Below are positions 26,064 through 35,165 of a stretch of 64,000 bases of DNA, piece after piece (within the stretch, counting starts at the first letter, position 1; each line of letters begins with the position of its first letter). The translations under genes and the position numbers were made by a program. This DNA comes from Candidatus Wallbacteria bacterium (GTDB lineage: Bacteria > Muiribacteriota > JAQTZZ01). Under the pieces are notes generated by a model that saw only the letters and a list, made by a program, of their open reading frames with translations, did not search any database and was not told the origin of the DNA. Location of the stretch: the NCBI GenBank assembly GCA_028687545.1, contig JAQTZZ010000001.1, positions 170,378 to 234,377 of the forward strand, given 5' to 3'.

Positions 26064-26891
26064 TCAGAAATCCGGGAGGCAGTCATCGTAAAGGACCCCA
26101 TTTTCATCCGGCGGAATCAGTTCCTGAATCAGAATGCGCATAAGCTGGGTGACTGAAGCCGGATTCTGCCCTGTGATCAACTTGCGGTCAGACACGACAT
26201 TCGGGTCCCAGGGCGAGGCTGCCTGATAGGAAAATCCGCAGGATTTGAGTTTTTTTTCTACTGACAGAGGAAAATCCGCCATGTCGATCAGGGAAGCCTC
26301 GCGGTCTGAAAAACCGGTCACTCTGTACCCCCTGAATAGAAGCAGGCCTTTGGCGTCCAGAACATTGCACAGGCAGACGGCGGCCTGGCTGATCGCGGCC
26401 ACAGGCTTGCCTTTTCCGTGAAAATCAGAAATGATTCCAGGCAGGGTTTTATCATTGGCAAGGTCCCAGAGCGATCCGCAGCCTCCAGCTATGTAAAGTG
26501 CGTCATAATCGTCGGGATTCAGGCTGGAAAGCGGCAGGCTCACTTCCATGCTTTTTCTGTATTTCTCGATGACAGGGGTTAGATAATGACTGGTGACTTC
26601 AGACACGAAGGAAGTGTCATAGCTTTTCTGGTCGCAGGTAAATGATCCGCCTGTGGGAGAGGCGATTTCGAATCCCAGGCCTGCGTGCCTATACATGCGC
26701 AGCGGTTCCAGCAGCTCGGAAGCCCAGAGCCCTGTTTCGACACCGCGCCCCGGGATTTCAGAGACATTGGAGACAACCACCAGGATTTTGGCGATTATAT
26801 TTTTTTTTGCCTGGCTGGACCAGTACAGCCTGCCGGCCGTGAAAAGTGCTGCGAGTAACAGTACAGCCAGTGCAGCTGTTTTTTTGTTCAT
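26064..26891 (-). CDS. DJ-1/PfpI-superfamily protein lacking the usual cysteine, anchored
   Basis: 275 residues with an N-terminal hydrophobic helix (AALAVLLLAALFTAGRLYW) that would anchor or export it. The domain resembles Hsp31/PfpI: ILVVVSNVSEIP, GLGFEIASPTGG, PDDYDALYIAGGCGSLWDL and a nucleophile-elbow segment. Where relatives have AICHGP, this protein has AISQAA, so Cys is Ser and His is Gln. It is probably not a glyoxalase or amidotransferase, unless Ser acts as nucleophile. It lies between an SGNH gene and the ACP, with gaps of 2 and 12 bases, so it belongs to the acyl-transfer operon. Confidence 0.75.
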   Translation of the reverse strand: MNKKTAALAVLLLAALFTAGRLYWSSQAKKNIIAKILVVVSNVSEIPGRGVETGLWASELLEPLRMYRHAGLGFEIASPTGGSFTCDQKSYDTSFVSEVTSHYLTPVIEKYRKSMEVSLPLSSLNPDDYDALYIAGGCGSLWDLANDKTLPGIISDFHGKGKPVAAISQAAVCLCNVLDAKGLLLFRGYRVTGFSDREASLIDMADFPLSVEKKLKSCGFSYQAASPWDPNVVSDRKLITGQNPASVTQLMRILIQELIPPDENGVLYDDCLPDF

Positions 26892-26893
26892 CC

Positions 26894-28054
26894 CTAATCC
26901 TGTCCGGCTCTTTTGCTGAAGTAATCAAACAGCCTGTCTGCTACGAGCCTGTGTCCTTCCTCATTCCAATGGATATCCATTGGTATGAAGTACCGCTTAA
27001 AAGTGGATTCACTCTCTTCTATCGTCCCGTTTTCTTTGACAAACAGAGGGAACAGGTCCAGAAAATTCACGCTCCGCTCAGAGCACCAGTTCTTCCAGAA
27101 AACAACCTGGATCGAATTCAGGTCTTGATGGAAGATCTGGTCGGGCCAGGGATAGACGACTACTGTAAGTCTGATCCCCTTTTCCGCGAGAATTGCGCGC
27201 AATTTATCCATGTAATCGCTCATGCTCTGCAGGCCGTTTTTTCCATACTCCCTGTACTTTTCCGGATCAATGGTCCAGAGGCAGCGCTCCATGCCTAAAG
27301 CATAGCGGTATTTCAATTCCGCCTGGGCTGAAATCCTGCGCAGGCATCCTTGAGCGATCTTTTCTCCGGCAGCAGAGCAGATAGAAAAAAGCGCGCTTCT
27401 TTCGTTCAGAAAGTAGAGAAGGCGGAACGCCTTTTTTTTGTCTGTCACATTGAGCCTGCCGTCAAGTTCATAGGAGCACGCCTCATCCCAGACATCCGAC
27501 AGGTCCAGAAAAACCACCACTTCGTCAAAGGCCAGGCCGGTTTCTTCAATCAGATATTTGATTTTCCTCCAGTAAATGATCGGTGAATATGAGACTACAG
27601 CTGCGTTCAGCACTTCGATTTCACGGCTTTTCAAGTGCTCCCCGAGCAGCCCGCAAAAAGTTTTATCATAATCCACTCCGATGCCTTCTGTGAACGAATC
27701 ACCGATGAAGAGGACCCTGTTTCCTTTTTTCAGTGGAACATCCCGGCATTCGGAATCCTTGAAGCCGAGCGAGTCAGTGCGGAGGTGATACTGCCTGCCT
27801 GCCCAAGCCACAGGCCAGACGTCTGCGTTTTTTTTCAGGTCATGATGATAAACAGGGGATTGGATCCTGAAAGATTTTTCCAGCTCTTTTCTCTTGACCC
27901 GCTCTGCAAAGGGATAACCGAATTGTTTTTCATATGCCGCGGAAAAAAGCAGGTCGCAGCCGATGACGCTCAGGAAAACCGCCAAAAAAAACCTGAATTT
28001 CCGGTAAAATGCGGGAATCTGATTTTTCATTTCAACCATTTTCAGAAAAAGCAT
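26894..28054 (-). CDS. membrane-anchored SGNH/GDSL hydrolase
   Basis: About 386 residues. An N-terminal helix (FRFFLAVFLSVIGCDLLFSA) is followed by an SGNH domain: block I VLFIGDSFTEGIGV, a DUF-like block with VVVFLDLSDVWDEA, and the C-terminal Asp-His in MDIHWNEEGHRLVAD. The frame continues upstream to 28273, but that would cover the start of the opposite VOC gene, so one of three close ATGs (28054, 28039, 28030) is the start; none has a strong ribosome-binding site. It is the first gene of the five-gene ACP/MBOAT operon. Two SGNH proteins in one operon suggest acyl addition and removal, or two acceptors. Confidence 0.78.
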   Translation of the reverse strand: MLFLKMVEMKNQIPAFYRKFRFFLAVFLSVIGCDLLFSAAYEKQFGYPFAERVKRKELEKSFRIQSPVYHHDLKKNADVWPVAWAGRQYHLRTDSLGFKDSECRDVPLKKGNRVLFIGDSFTEGIGVDYDKTFCGLLGEHLKSREIEVLNAAVVSYSPIIYWRKIKYLIEETGLAFDEVVVFLDLSDVWDEACSYELDGRLNVTDKKKAFRLLYFLNERSALFSICSAAGEKIAQGCLRRISAQAELKYRYALGMERCLWTIDPEKYREYGKNGLQSMSDYMDKLRAILAEKGIRLTVVVYPWPDQIFHQDLNSIQVVFWKNWCSERSVNFLDLFPLFVKENGTIEESESTFKRYFIPMDIHWNEEGHRLVADRLFDYFSKRAGQD

Positions 28055-28096
28055 AACCGAATTGCTCGAAATTGTGAAATAGGTTAGTCTATAAAG

Positions 28097-28486
28097 ATGA
28101 AATTCCACCATTTCGGCATCGCAGTGAAAAGCATTGCTGAAGGCAGAGCTCTTGTCGAATCCCTGTTCGGCGCTGCCGTAAATTGTGTGATTGTCCGCGA
28201 CGCTGACGGTCTGGAACTGTGTCTGCTGACTACCGAAGGTGGTGCGACCATGGAATTGATCAGTGGAAAACAAGTCGAGAGATTCTGGAAAGATGGAGTC
28301 TATTTATATCATGCCTGCTATCAGACCGGAAATTTTGAGCAGGACCTCGAGAAACTTCAGAAAAACGGTGGAACTGTCATGAAGCAGACGCAGCATTCAG
28401 CGCTTTTCGGGAACAGGAGACTAGCCTTTGTTTTTACGGAAATCGGAATCATCGAGCTGCTGGAATCCGGCGCAGAAAAGGATTGA
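28097..28486 (+). CDS. VOC (glyoxalase-fold) protein, methylmalonyl-CoA epimerase-like
   Basis: 129 residues. The beta-alpha-beta-beta-beta layout of VOC proteins starts with FHHFGIAVKSIAEGRALV. The metal ligands of the fold would be His4 or His5 near the N terminus and Glu in ELISGK (about 54), with a second pair at YHACYQT (His about 72) and ELLE near the end. The C-terminal half (ALFGNRRLAFVFT) is typical of VOC proteins found with carrier proteins and glycan genes. It diverges from the SGNH gene and is separated from the convergent RqcH gene by three bases. Substrate unknown. Confidence 0.75.
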   Translation: MKFHHFGIAVKSIAEGRALVESLFGAAVNCVIVRDADGLELCLLTTEGGATMELISGKQVERFWKDGVYLYHACYQTGNFEQDLEKLQKNGGTVMKQTQHSALFGNRRLAFVFTEIGIIELLESGAEKD

Positions 28487-28489
28487 TTT

Positions 28490-29992
28490 TCAGAATTTAA
28501 CCAGTATGCTCTTCATCTTCCGAAGCAGAACTGTCCCCTTATAAGGCCCTGGTGCTCTGCGCACGTCCGAGACTTTTGCGATTGATACAGCCGCCCTGCC
28601 TGCGTTTTTCAACCTGGAGTGCTTGGCTGCTTCGCAGGCTGCATAATAGAGTTCCTCCTCGCTGATCTCCTCGTCCCTATACTTGAGCCTCAGAATGGTG
28701 TGCGCTCCTGGCGAATCCTGGGCGTGCAGGAAAATGTCGAAAGGCCGTGCCACCTGGAAAGTAAGCACTTCGCTGCCTCCGGAATTCCTGGCGATCAGCA
28801 CTTCATGCCCGCCCGGAGACTGCAGGGAAAAATAATGGGGATTGGAATTTTTTTCCACAGGTTCCGGTTTCTGTTTTTTTTCCCTGTGCAGCAGTATTTC
28901 AGTACTGGCCGCCAGTTCAGTCAGTTCCCCGAGATCCCGTGAATTCAGCAGAGATTCCCGCAGTTTCAAGAGCTCTGTGCGGGTTTCTCCGCAGGCTGCT
29001 AAAAGAGCCGACAATCTGATGAGATCCTGTTTGAGTTTTTTTGATTTGTGAAAAAAAATACCTGCATTGTCGATGACCGTGAATCTCGGATTTAGAGGAA
29101 TCAATATCTCTGAGCCGTTTTCCCAGTCTATCACAGTGACTTCTCTGAGCTTGACGTTTTTACTTTGTGAAGTCAGCAGGAGATTGCCCTTTTTTTCCCA
29201 TTCCCCATGGGTCAGGCAGGCTGAGCCGGCTTTTTCCAGATTCTGGATATTTTTTTCCAGGCCTGTGATTTTTGCAGACAGCTTTTTCAGTGCCGGCTGC
29301 CTGATCTGATCGATCAAAAAGCTGTCTGCCAGTGATGCGAATTCAGCGAAAATCCGCTGATTGACAGCAGCCGGATCTGAAACCGCATTGGCAAGAAAAG
29401 CCTGCAGATCAAGTCCTGAAGCTGAGAATTCCTCGGCCCTTTTTTTTGAGAAACCCTGAAATTTTCTGACGATTTCTTTGGTATCTGATAAAAGAGGGGT
29501 GCCTGCTGTAAATGGATCGATTTTATTCTGAGAGACGATGTTTAACTCTGCGCCGGGTGTTTCTTCGTTTTTCAGGTCTCCAAGTATCAGATTACCTTTA
29601 CTTAGAGTCAGATTGGCTTCTGCAGTTCCGAACAGGCGGGCTGTCAGGCGATAAGTTTCTATGCCTTCCCCTGAAAATTCCAGCACCATGATCCGCTCAA
29701 GGCCGGGTTGACTGGCGGCCTGAAAAACAGAGTTTGTGAGATGTTTCCGCAGCAGCATCTGGAATGCATATGGGTTCTGAGGAGATTCCAGGCTGAAATT
29801 TCCAAGTGTAATCAGATTCCATCCTGGGTACAGAGAAATGATCAATGCATCGGGCTGGGGGTAAAATTTGAACAGGAACAGAGCCTGGCTGCATTGTTTG
29901 ATTTTCTGCAGCCTGCTCCCTGCAAGACTCCGGTTGAAATGACCGGAAAGAGCTTTGAGTGCCAGACCGTCCAGAACAAAGCCTTGATTCAT
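28490..29992 (-). CDS. rqcH: RqcH/NFACT ribosome-quality-control protein
   Basis: 500 residues. NFACT-N domain: FVLDGLALKALSGHFN, then FQMLLRKHLTNS and LERIMVLEFSG, where the usual Asp-Arg pair reads Glu-Arg. A helix-hairpin-helix and a coiled coil (about 165-330) are followed by the NFACT-R domain: FSLQSPGGHEVLIARN and FDIFLHAQDSPGAHTIL. Bacterial RqcH binds stalled 50S subunits and adds alanine tails that mark nascent chains for ClpXP-type proteolysis. The start at 29992 is chosen for GAGG upstream; the frame extends to 30025 without one. It is shorter than B. subtilis RqcH, with a compact coiled coil. Confidence 0.88.
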   Translation of the reverse strand: MNQGFVLDGLALKALSGHFNRSLAGSRLQKIKQCSQALFLFKFYPQPDALIISLYPGWNLITLGNFSLESPQNPYAFQMLLRKHLTNSVFQAASQPGLERIMVLEFSGEGIETYRLTARLFGTAEANLTLSKGNLILGDLKNEETPGAELNIVSQNKIDPFTAGTPLLSDTKEIVRKFQGFSKKRAEEFSASGLDLQAFLANAVSDPAAVNQRIFAEFASLADSFLIDQIRQPALKKLSAKITGLEKNIQNLEKAGSACLTHGEWEKKGNLLLTSQSKNVKLREVTVIDWENGSEILIPLNPRFTVIDNAGIFFHKSKKLKQDLIRLSALLAACGETRTELLKLRESLLNSRDLGELTELAASTEILLHREKKQKPEPVEKNSNPHYFSLQSPGGHEVLIARNSGGSEVLTFQVARPFDIFLHAQDSPGAHTILRLKYRDEEISEEELYYAACEAAKHSRLKNAGRAAVSIAKVSDVRRAPGPYKGTVLLRKMKSILVKF

Positions 29993-30067
29993 GTCGCCTC
30001 TGCTTGATATGTAATCATCATACATGAAAATCCGGGCGATTTCCAGATCCTTTAGTGCCTTCCATAA

Positions 30068-30096
30068 TTGTATTCACTAGGTAAGTAAGCTATAAT
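30068..30096 (+). promoter_or_regulatory. sigma-70 promoter for the S8/C25 protease
   Basis: TTGTAT (30068-30073), 17 bases, TATAAT (30091-30096, perfect -10). The start GTG is at 30115 with GGGGAG before it, leaving a very short leader. Confidence 0.6.
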
Positions 30097-30114
30097 TGGA
30101 ATAGGGGAGAAATT

Positions 30115-33100
30115 GTGAACAGAAATCTGAAAATATTAGCTGCATTCTGCATTCTGGCCGGTTTGACAGTCTGGATCAGCTGGAATTCCCCCCTTTTTCT
30201 GCAGACTGATTCCAGAAATACCGATCTTGCCACAGCTGCCGGCCAGTCATCCCGCAATTTCTGGATCTCAGGTTCTGAAAACACACCGGGATTTTTAAAG
30301 GACAATCAGCTGACGGTTATTCATTATAATGCAGCCCTCGATTCTTATCTGGTCTGCTGCTCCCTGCAGCCGGAGAAAATGGAAATTCTCCTGAATTCAG
30401 CCGGAATCTGTTTTGAGACAGACTGGCCTGTAGCGCTGGCGGGTGAAGCCAGTTCGCACGAATGGGTGGATGAACTGGCAGGTTTTAGTCCCGGCACAGG
30501 TGAAGCAGTGCTGGCCGCGGTTCTCGACACGGGTTATGGCGCAGGGACAGCACCTGGAAGCTATGATTTTACCAGAATGCACTCTGGTGCAGCAGACGAC
30601 AACGGTCATGGGACTGCGATCTCGACTCTGATCGAATCTTTCGGCGGAGCCCGGATCCTGCCGCTCAAAGTGCTGAACAGCGAAGGCCGGGGAATGCTTT
30701 CCTCGACGATTAACGCAATCGTGTATGCCGCTGATTCCGGATCCCGCATTATCAACCTTTCAATGGGCGGTTACCATGACAGCGTCCTGCTGGAGAGGGC
30801 AGTGGAATATGCTACCAAGCGGGGCTGTGCCGTAGTAGGGGCAGCCGGCAATGACGGTTTGAAGGCAGATTTCTTTCCGGCTGCCTGCCGGGGAGCGCTG
30901 GCTGTTTCTTCTCTCAGCCGCAGCCTCTATCTGTCCCAGTTTTCCAATTACGGAGATTATGTGGATTTCTGCGCTCCAGGAGAAGGCATTTTCAGTTCAA
31001 GCGGTGAAACCAAAATCGAATGCAGGGGAACTTCTTATGCGGCAGCTGTTTTCAGCGGACTGCTCTCGTCCCTCATGCAGAGGGGGTTTGTTTCATTTCC
31101 TTTTCCGGAAAACCTGGAAAAATTCTGCCTGGACCTGGGAGCTCCAGGCCGCGACGAGCTTTATGGTTACGGATTTCTGCAGATTCCCTCAACACCGCCT
31201 CCAGCTGTGCAGACAGGCATTACAGCCACAGGTCCGGCTGTTGTTCCTGCGGTACCTGACAGCGGATCAACGATAGTCAGGGAATACAGGCTGGATATTT
31301 CTCAACCTGAAGTTTCAGGTGAAGGCGGGCGCTTTGAAATCAGTGGGTTTGGCAGTCTGCTCAGGCCCGGCTATCCACAGCTTCCTTATCGTGTTTTTTA
31401 TTATGAAGTACCTGAGGCAGCAGAATCGATCGAAGTGTCGGCCGAACCGCTTGGAAGTTACGGTTTCATGAATGCGCAGGGAATCAGGGTTGCCGAGCGT
31501 CCGATCAGATTCGGGGAATTTCCGGCTGCTTTGCTGCCGGTCAGGTTGCCTGCTGTTTATCCGGAAGAAGCATGGAGATTTGATGGGATCAGGAACATCG
31601 GCTGGCATAAGCTGGCTGCTCTTTCCATCATGCCTCTGAGATATTTAAGCCCAGGTGGAGACCTTGAATTTACTCCTTCCTATCTGGTGCGTTTATCCTA
31701 TCGGCTGCCTGAAATCTCAAGTCAATCCCTGACTGAATTTTCCCAGAGGGACGAAAAACTGGCTTCAGAACTGATCCAGAATTACGGGGAGCTGCAGCCC
31801 CAGTTCAAAGCAGAAGGGATCAGCGGTTATCAATATCTGATTGTGACTGACGCAAGCCTGGTTCAGGCACTCGAACCGCTCTGCGAATGGAAGACCAGGA
31901 AAGGCCTTAAAGCCAGGATAGTCACCATGGGCGAAGTCAGATCAGCATATACCGGAGCCGATGACCAGGAAAAACTGCGCAACTGCCTGATCGATTATTA
32001 CAACAATGGTAACGGCATCAGATGGGTACTGCTGGCAGGCGACATCAACCTGGTCCCTGCCAGGAATTTCGCTGACCCCCACTGGGATGACGACAGCCAG
32101 GTGTTGGGGATGCTCGGCTTCCACGACAATCAGGTCCCTTCAGATTATTATTACGCCAAGCTTCTTGGAATCTGGGACGACAACGGGATCAATTCCAATG
32201 GCTGGCTGGCAGAAGTCTATGTGGGACGCCTTCCTGCCAGTGGTCTTTCAGACATGCAGACCATGGTGAACAATATCCTGAATTATGAGAAATCGCCTCC
32301 TTCCGGCACCTGGCTTAAAAGGGCGGTGCTGGCCGGGGCGTTTTCAAACCATCAAAATGCGGACTGGGCACGCACTGACGATGCCACGCAGATGGAAAAG
32401 TTTTTGAGCGACGGGCTGCTTTCTGGTCTTGACTATACGAGGGTTTATCAAGACACAGGCCTTGATCCCACTAAATTCAGCCATGAAGTCAGTTTAACAG
32501 GTCCTAATTTTCTGGACGAGATCGGCAGGGGTGAAATCTATCTCAACTGGGCTTCCCACGGCTGGGCTGACAGTGTGGTGTACAAAATCTGGACCAATGA
32601 TAATAATCATAATTCCCTGGAAGATGAAAATGAATCCAATGATCAGGTATTTTTCCGGACATCCAACATTCCAATGAATGGAGCTAAAAAGCCCCTGGTC
32701 TATTCCGATTCCTGCCTGACGGGCGCCTTTGACTGGAGCGCTGAGGACTGCCTGGGGGAGATGGTGATAAAAAAGCTGGGAGTAGGTTTCATCGGAGCCT
32801 CCCGCACCTCGTATTATGCTCCAGGCTGGGTCAAACCTGAAGACGGTGTCAGCCAGAGCCAGAATTATTATTTTGTGCGGCAGTTATTTCAGCAGCAGAG
32901 TTACAGGCCTGGAGAAGCTCTCTATATATCCAAAAATTATTATACCGCACAGTTCGACGTATCCCGTAAAGCTGTCAAGGACGACGATATCGGAGGCTAC
33001 GACAGAAAAAACCTGCATGATTTCAATCTGCTCGGAGACCCTGAGCTGCCTGTATTCACTGCTGAACCTGTCACATTCGAGGTGACCCATGCCGGCGGCT

Positions 33101-35052
33101 GCGGAATAGGGCAGCAGAATCTGACAGTGACTGTGAAAAGCGGGGCCGCTGTTTCTGGAGCTACTGTCTGCCTGTCTAAAAGCGGGGAAATCTATCTGGT
33201 CGGCACTACTGATGACTCAGGCCAGGCTTATTTCAATTTCAACGCAGTCAGTCAGGGCACGATTTTCGTCACTACCACCAGGCACAATTCGATCCCAGCC
33301 GAAACTACTGTGCTGATCGGCAACACCCCTCCGCCTGCTCCGGAACTTGACAGTCCCCAAGACAATGCGATATTCACTGTGGCAAATGCAACCCTAAAAC
33401 TGTCAAATGTGGTGGATGTCGACGGGGATGCCGTTTTGTATGAATTCTGGCTAAGCTCTGATGAAGCGTTCACTGCACACAAAATGGAATCGGGTCTTCT
33501 GACTCAGGAGTCAGGAAGCACCACTTCCTGGAGCATCTCAGGCTTACAGGACGGCGTGCAGTATTACTGGAAGGGAAGGGCTTATGACGGCAGAAGCTAT
33601 TCCGGCTGGTCACTAAGCCGCCGGATTAAATATGTGATGCACGACACGACTCCCCCTGCTGATGTATCAGGCCTCGCAGCCAGACCAACCGACTGCAAGG
33701 CATATCTTTCCTGGCAGAATCCAGGTGATGCGGATTTTTCAGGCGTGAAGATCATCCGCAAGCCGGACTCAGCTCCAGCCGGAATGGATGACGGAGAAGA
33801 GCTCTTCAGCGGGCCAGTGGACAACTTCACCAACGGAGGGCTCTCCAATGGCCGTACCTATTATTACAGGCTGTTTACCTATGATCTTTATGGGAATTAC
33901 TCTGCCGGAGTGTCGGTGGCTGTAGTACCGGTAGACAATGTCCCTCCCGAAGTACCCACGAATTTTGTTGCCGCAAGCGGAGTCGACCGAGTCAGCCTCT
34001 CCTGGGTCAATCCGGTCCGGGACTTTGAGGGCATCAAAATACTCCGTAAAACCGTGACTCCGCCCAGCGGCTACGATGACGGTGATGTCGTCTACTCCGG
34101 CTGGGGAGTTTCATACCCTGATACCGGTCTGACTGCCGGAACAATGTATTATTACATGATTTACTCGTACGATTATGCAGGCAACAAATCCACGCTCGTA
34201 AGCAGGAAGGCCGCACCCTATACCGCGATACCCTCGAAGTCGACCTCTCACTGCCATTTCTCCGGACAGCTTCCCGGAGGCTGCATCGGCGACACCCTCT
34301 TCGCTAAAGACAGAGACAACATCACCTGCGGTGAAACCACTCTGACAGCTGACGGCAGTTACAGCATAAATGTATATGGCGATGACATCGCCACTCCCCT
34401 GGACGAAGGACCTGCCGAAGGGGAAGGCTTGAGCTTATATCTTAACGGAAGCCTGGTCAAAGGAGCTGCGAATCCTGTCTGGCATTCCGGAACCGATACC
34501 ACCTACGATATTACAGGCAGCACCAGCAGAACCCTGACCTATATGCTGGAGCGGGGCTGGAACATGCTTTCCATCAATTTTCAGCTTGAAAACAACTCCC
34601 TGGTCAATGCTCTTTCTCCAATTTCAGGCAAGTTCGACAAGGTGCTCTGCTGGACCGGCCCCTACAGCGGATACACTGTATATGACGCCCAGTTTCCGCA
34701 ATACGCCAGCCTTACCACGCTCGAACCAGGGCACGGTTACTGGATCAGGCTTACAGTCTCGAACTGCACACTGGATCTGTCCGGAGGAGCAGTGGCGACT
34801 GTGGTGAATCACCTGGAGCGGGGCTGGAACATGATCGGATATCCTGGGGAACAGAGCGTCCCTCTTGAGACAGCTCTCTCCGGCATCAGCGGCAAGTATG
34901 ATAAAGTTCTCTGCTGGTATGGTCCTTATGAAGGCTACAAGGTATATGACGTACAATATTCCCAGTTTGCCAGCCTCACCACGTTGGAACCCGGGCGCGC
35001 CTATTGGATCAGGCTTACTGAGGCCGAGGCGGACCTGACATTGGGTGACTAG
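30115..35052 (+). CDS. secreted double protease: subtilisin (S8) plus gingipain-like (C25) with FnIII modules
   Basis: 1645 residues with a signal peptide (LKILAAFCILAGLTVWISW). S8 domain: Asp138 (AVLDTGYGAG), His165 (NGHGTAIS), Asn246 (AAGND) and Ser307 (GTSYAAAVF), a complete triad. After a Pro-rich linker and a prodomain-like beta region comes a C25 domain (about 568-990): YLIVTDASLV, GIRWVLLAGDINLVPARNF, catalytic His815 (WASHGWAD) and Cys867 (SDSCLTGAFDW). The rest holds Ig/FnIII modules (about 1060-1380) and two 89-residue repeats at the C terminus starting LERGWNM (DNA period 267 bases, 34546 and 34813), probably a surface- or sorting-type domain. Start is GTG. It is likely an extracellular degradative enzyme. 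Confidence 0.88.
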   Translation: MNRNLKILAAFCILAGLTVWISWNSPLFLQTDSRNTDLATAAGQSSRNFWISGSENTPGFLKDNQLTVIHYNAALDSYLVCCSLQPEKMEILLNSAGICFETDWPVALAGEASSHEWVDELAGFSPGTGEAVLAAVLDTGYGAGTAPGSYDFTRMHSGAADDNGHGTAISTLIESFGGARILPLKVLNSEGRGMLSSTINAIVYAADSGSRIINLSMGGYHDSVLLERAVEYATKRGCAVVGAAGNDGLKADFFPAACRGALAVSSLSRSLYLSQFSNYGDYVDFCAPGEGIFSSSGETKIECRGTSYAAAVFSGLLSSLMQRGFVSFPFPENLEKFCLDLGAPGRDELYGYGFLQIPSTPPPAVQTGITATGPAVVPAVPDSGSTIVREYRLDISQPEVSGEGGRFEISGFGSLLRPGYPQLPYRVFYYEVPEAAESIEVSAEPLGSYGFMNAQGIRVAERPIRFGEFPAALLPVRLPAVYPEEAWRFDGIRNIGWHKLAALSIMPLRYLSPGGDLEFTPSYLVRLSYRLPEISSQSLTEFSQRDEKLASELIQNYGELQPQFKAEGISGYQYLIVTDASLVQALEPLCEWKTRKGLKARIVTMGEVRSAYTGADDQEKLRNCLIDYYNNGNGIRWVLLAGDINLVPARNFADPHWDDDSQVLGMLGFHDNQVPSDYYYAKLLGIWDDNGINSNGWLAEVYVGRLPASGLSDMQTMVNNILNYEKSPPSGTWLKRAVLAGAFSNHQNADWARTDDATQMEKFLSDGLLSGLDYTRVYQDTGLDPTKFSHEVSLTGPNFLDEIGRGEIYLNWASHGWADSVVYKIWTNDNNHNSLEDENESNDQVFFRTSNIPMNGAKKPLVYSDSCLTGAFDWSAEDCLGEMVIKKLGVGFIGASRTSYYAPGWVKPEDGVSQSQNYYFVRQLFQQQSYRPGEALYISKNYYTAQFDVSRKAVKDDDIGGYDRKNLHDFNLLGDPELPVFTAEPVTFEVTHAGGCGIGQQNLTVTVKSGAAVSGATVCLSKSGEIYLVGTTDDSGQAYFNFNAVSQGTIFVTTTRHNSIPAETTVLIGNTPPPAPELDSPQDNAIFTVANATLKLSNVVDVDGDAVLYEFWLSSDEAFTAHKMESGLLTQESGSTTSWSISGLQDGVQYYWKGRAYDGRSYSGWSLSRRIKYVMHDTTPPADVSGLAARPTDCKAYLSWQNPGDADFSGVKIIRKPDSAPAGMDDGEELFSGPVDNFTNGGLSNGRTYYYRLFTYDLYGNYSAGVSVAVVPVDNVPPEVPTNFVAASGVDRVSLSWVNPVRDFEGIKILRKTVTPPSGYDDGDVVYSGWGVSYPDTGLTAGTMYYYMIYSYDYAGNKSTLVSRKAAPYTAIPSKSTSHCHFSGQLPGGCIGDTLFAKDRDNITCGETTLTADGSYSINVYGDDIATPLDEGPAEGEGLSLYLNGSLVKGAANPVWHSGTDTTYDITGSTSRTLTYMLERGWNMLSINFQLENNSLVNALSPISGKFDKVLCWTGPYSGYTVYDAQFPQYASLTTLEPGHGYWIRLTVSNCTLDLSGGAVATVVNHLERGWNMIGYPGEQSVPLETALSGISGKYDKVLCWYGPYEGYKVYDVQYSQFASLTTLEPGRAYWIRLTEAEADLTLGD

Positions 35053-35160
35053 TACCTTGTAAACGATGTTTCATGTAATGGCATGTTCGATGCAAGAAGT
35101 TGGTAAGTTAGTAGGTTTGTAAGTTTGTATGTAGGGAAACATTGTTTACAGTCTACTAGT
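35048..35160. repeat. composite inverted repeat between convergent genes
   Basis: The outer arms (35048-35072 and 35136-35160, both with ACTAGTA at the tips and ATGTTTC/GAAACAT at the inner ends) match in about 21 of 25 bases. The 63-base centre contains one strand of the GTAAGTTTGT family (AAGTTGGTAAGTTAGTAG from 35098). The left arm includes the protease stop codon. It probably terminates both convergent genes and is copy 3 of the family. Confidence 0.6.
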
Positions 35161-35165
35161 GGTCT

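Noticed and set aside
30115-35052. CRISPR-like or tandem DNA repeat at the C-terminal 267-base period
   Set aside because: Two coding repeats only, without spacers; it is a protein domain duplication.
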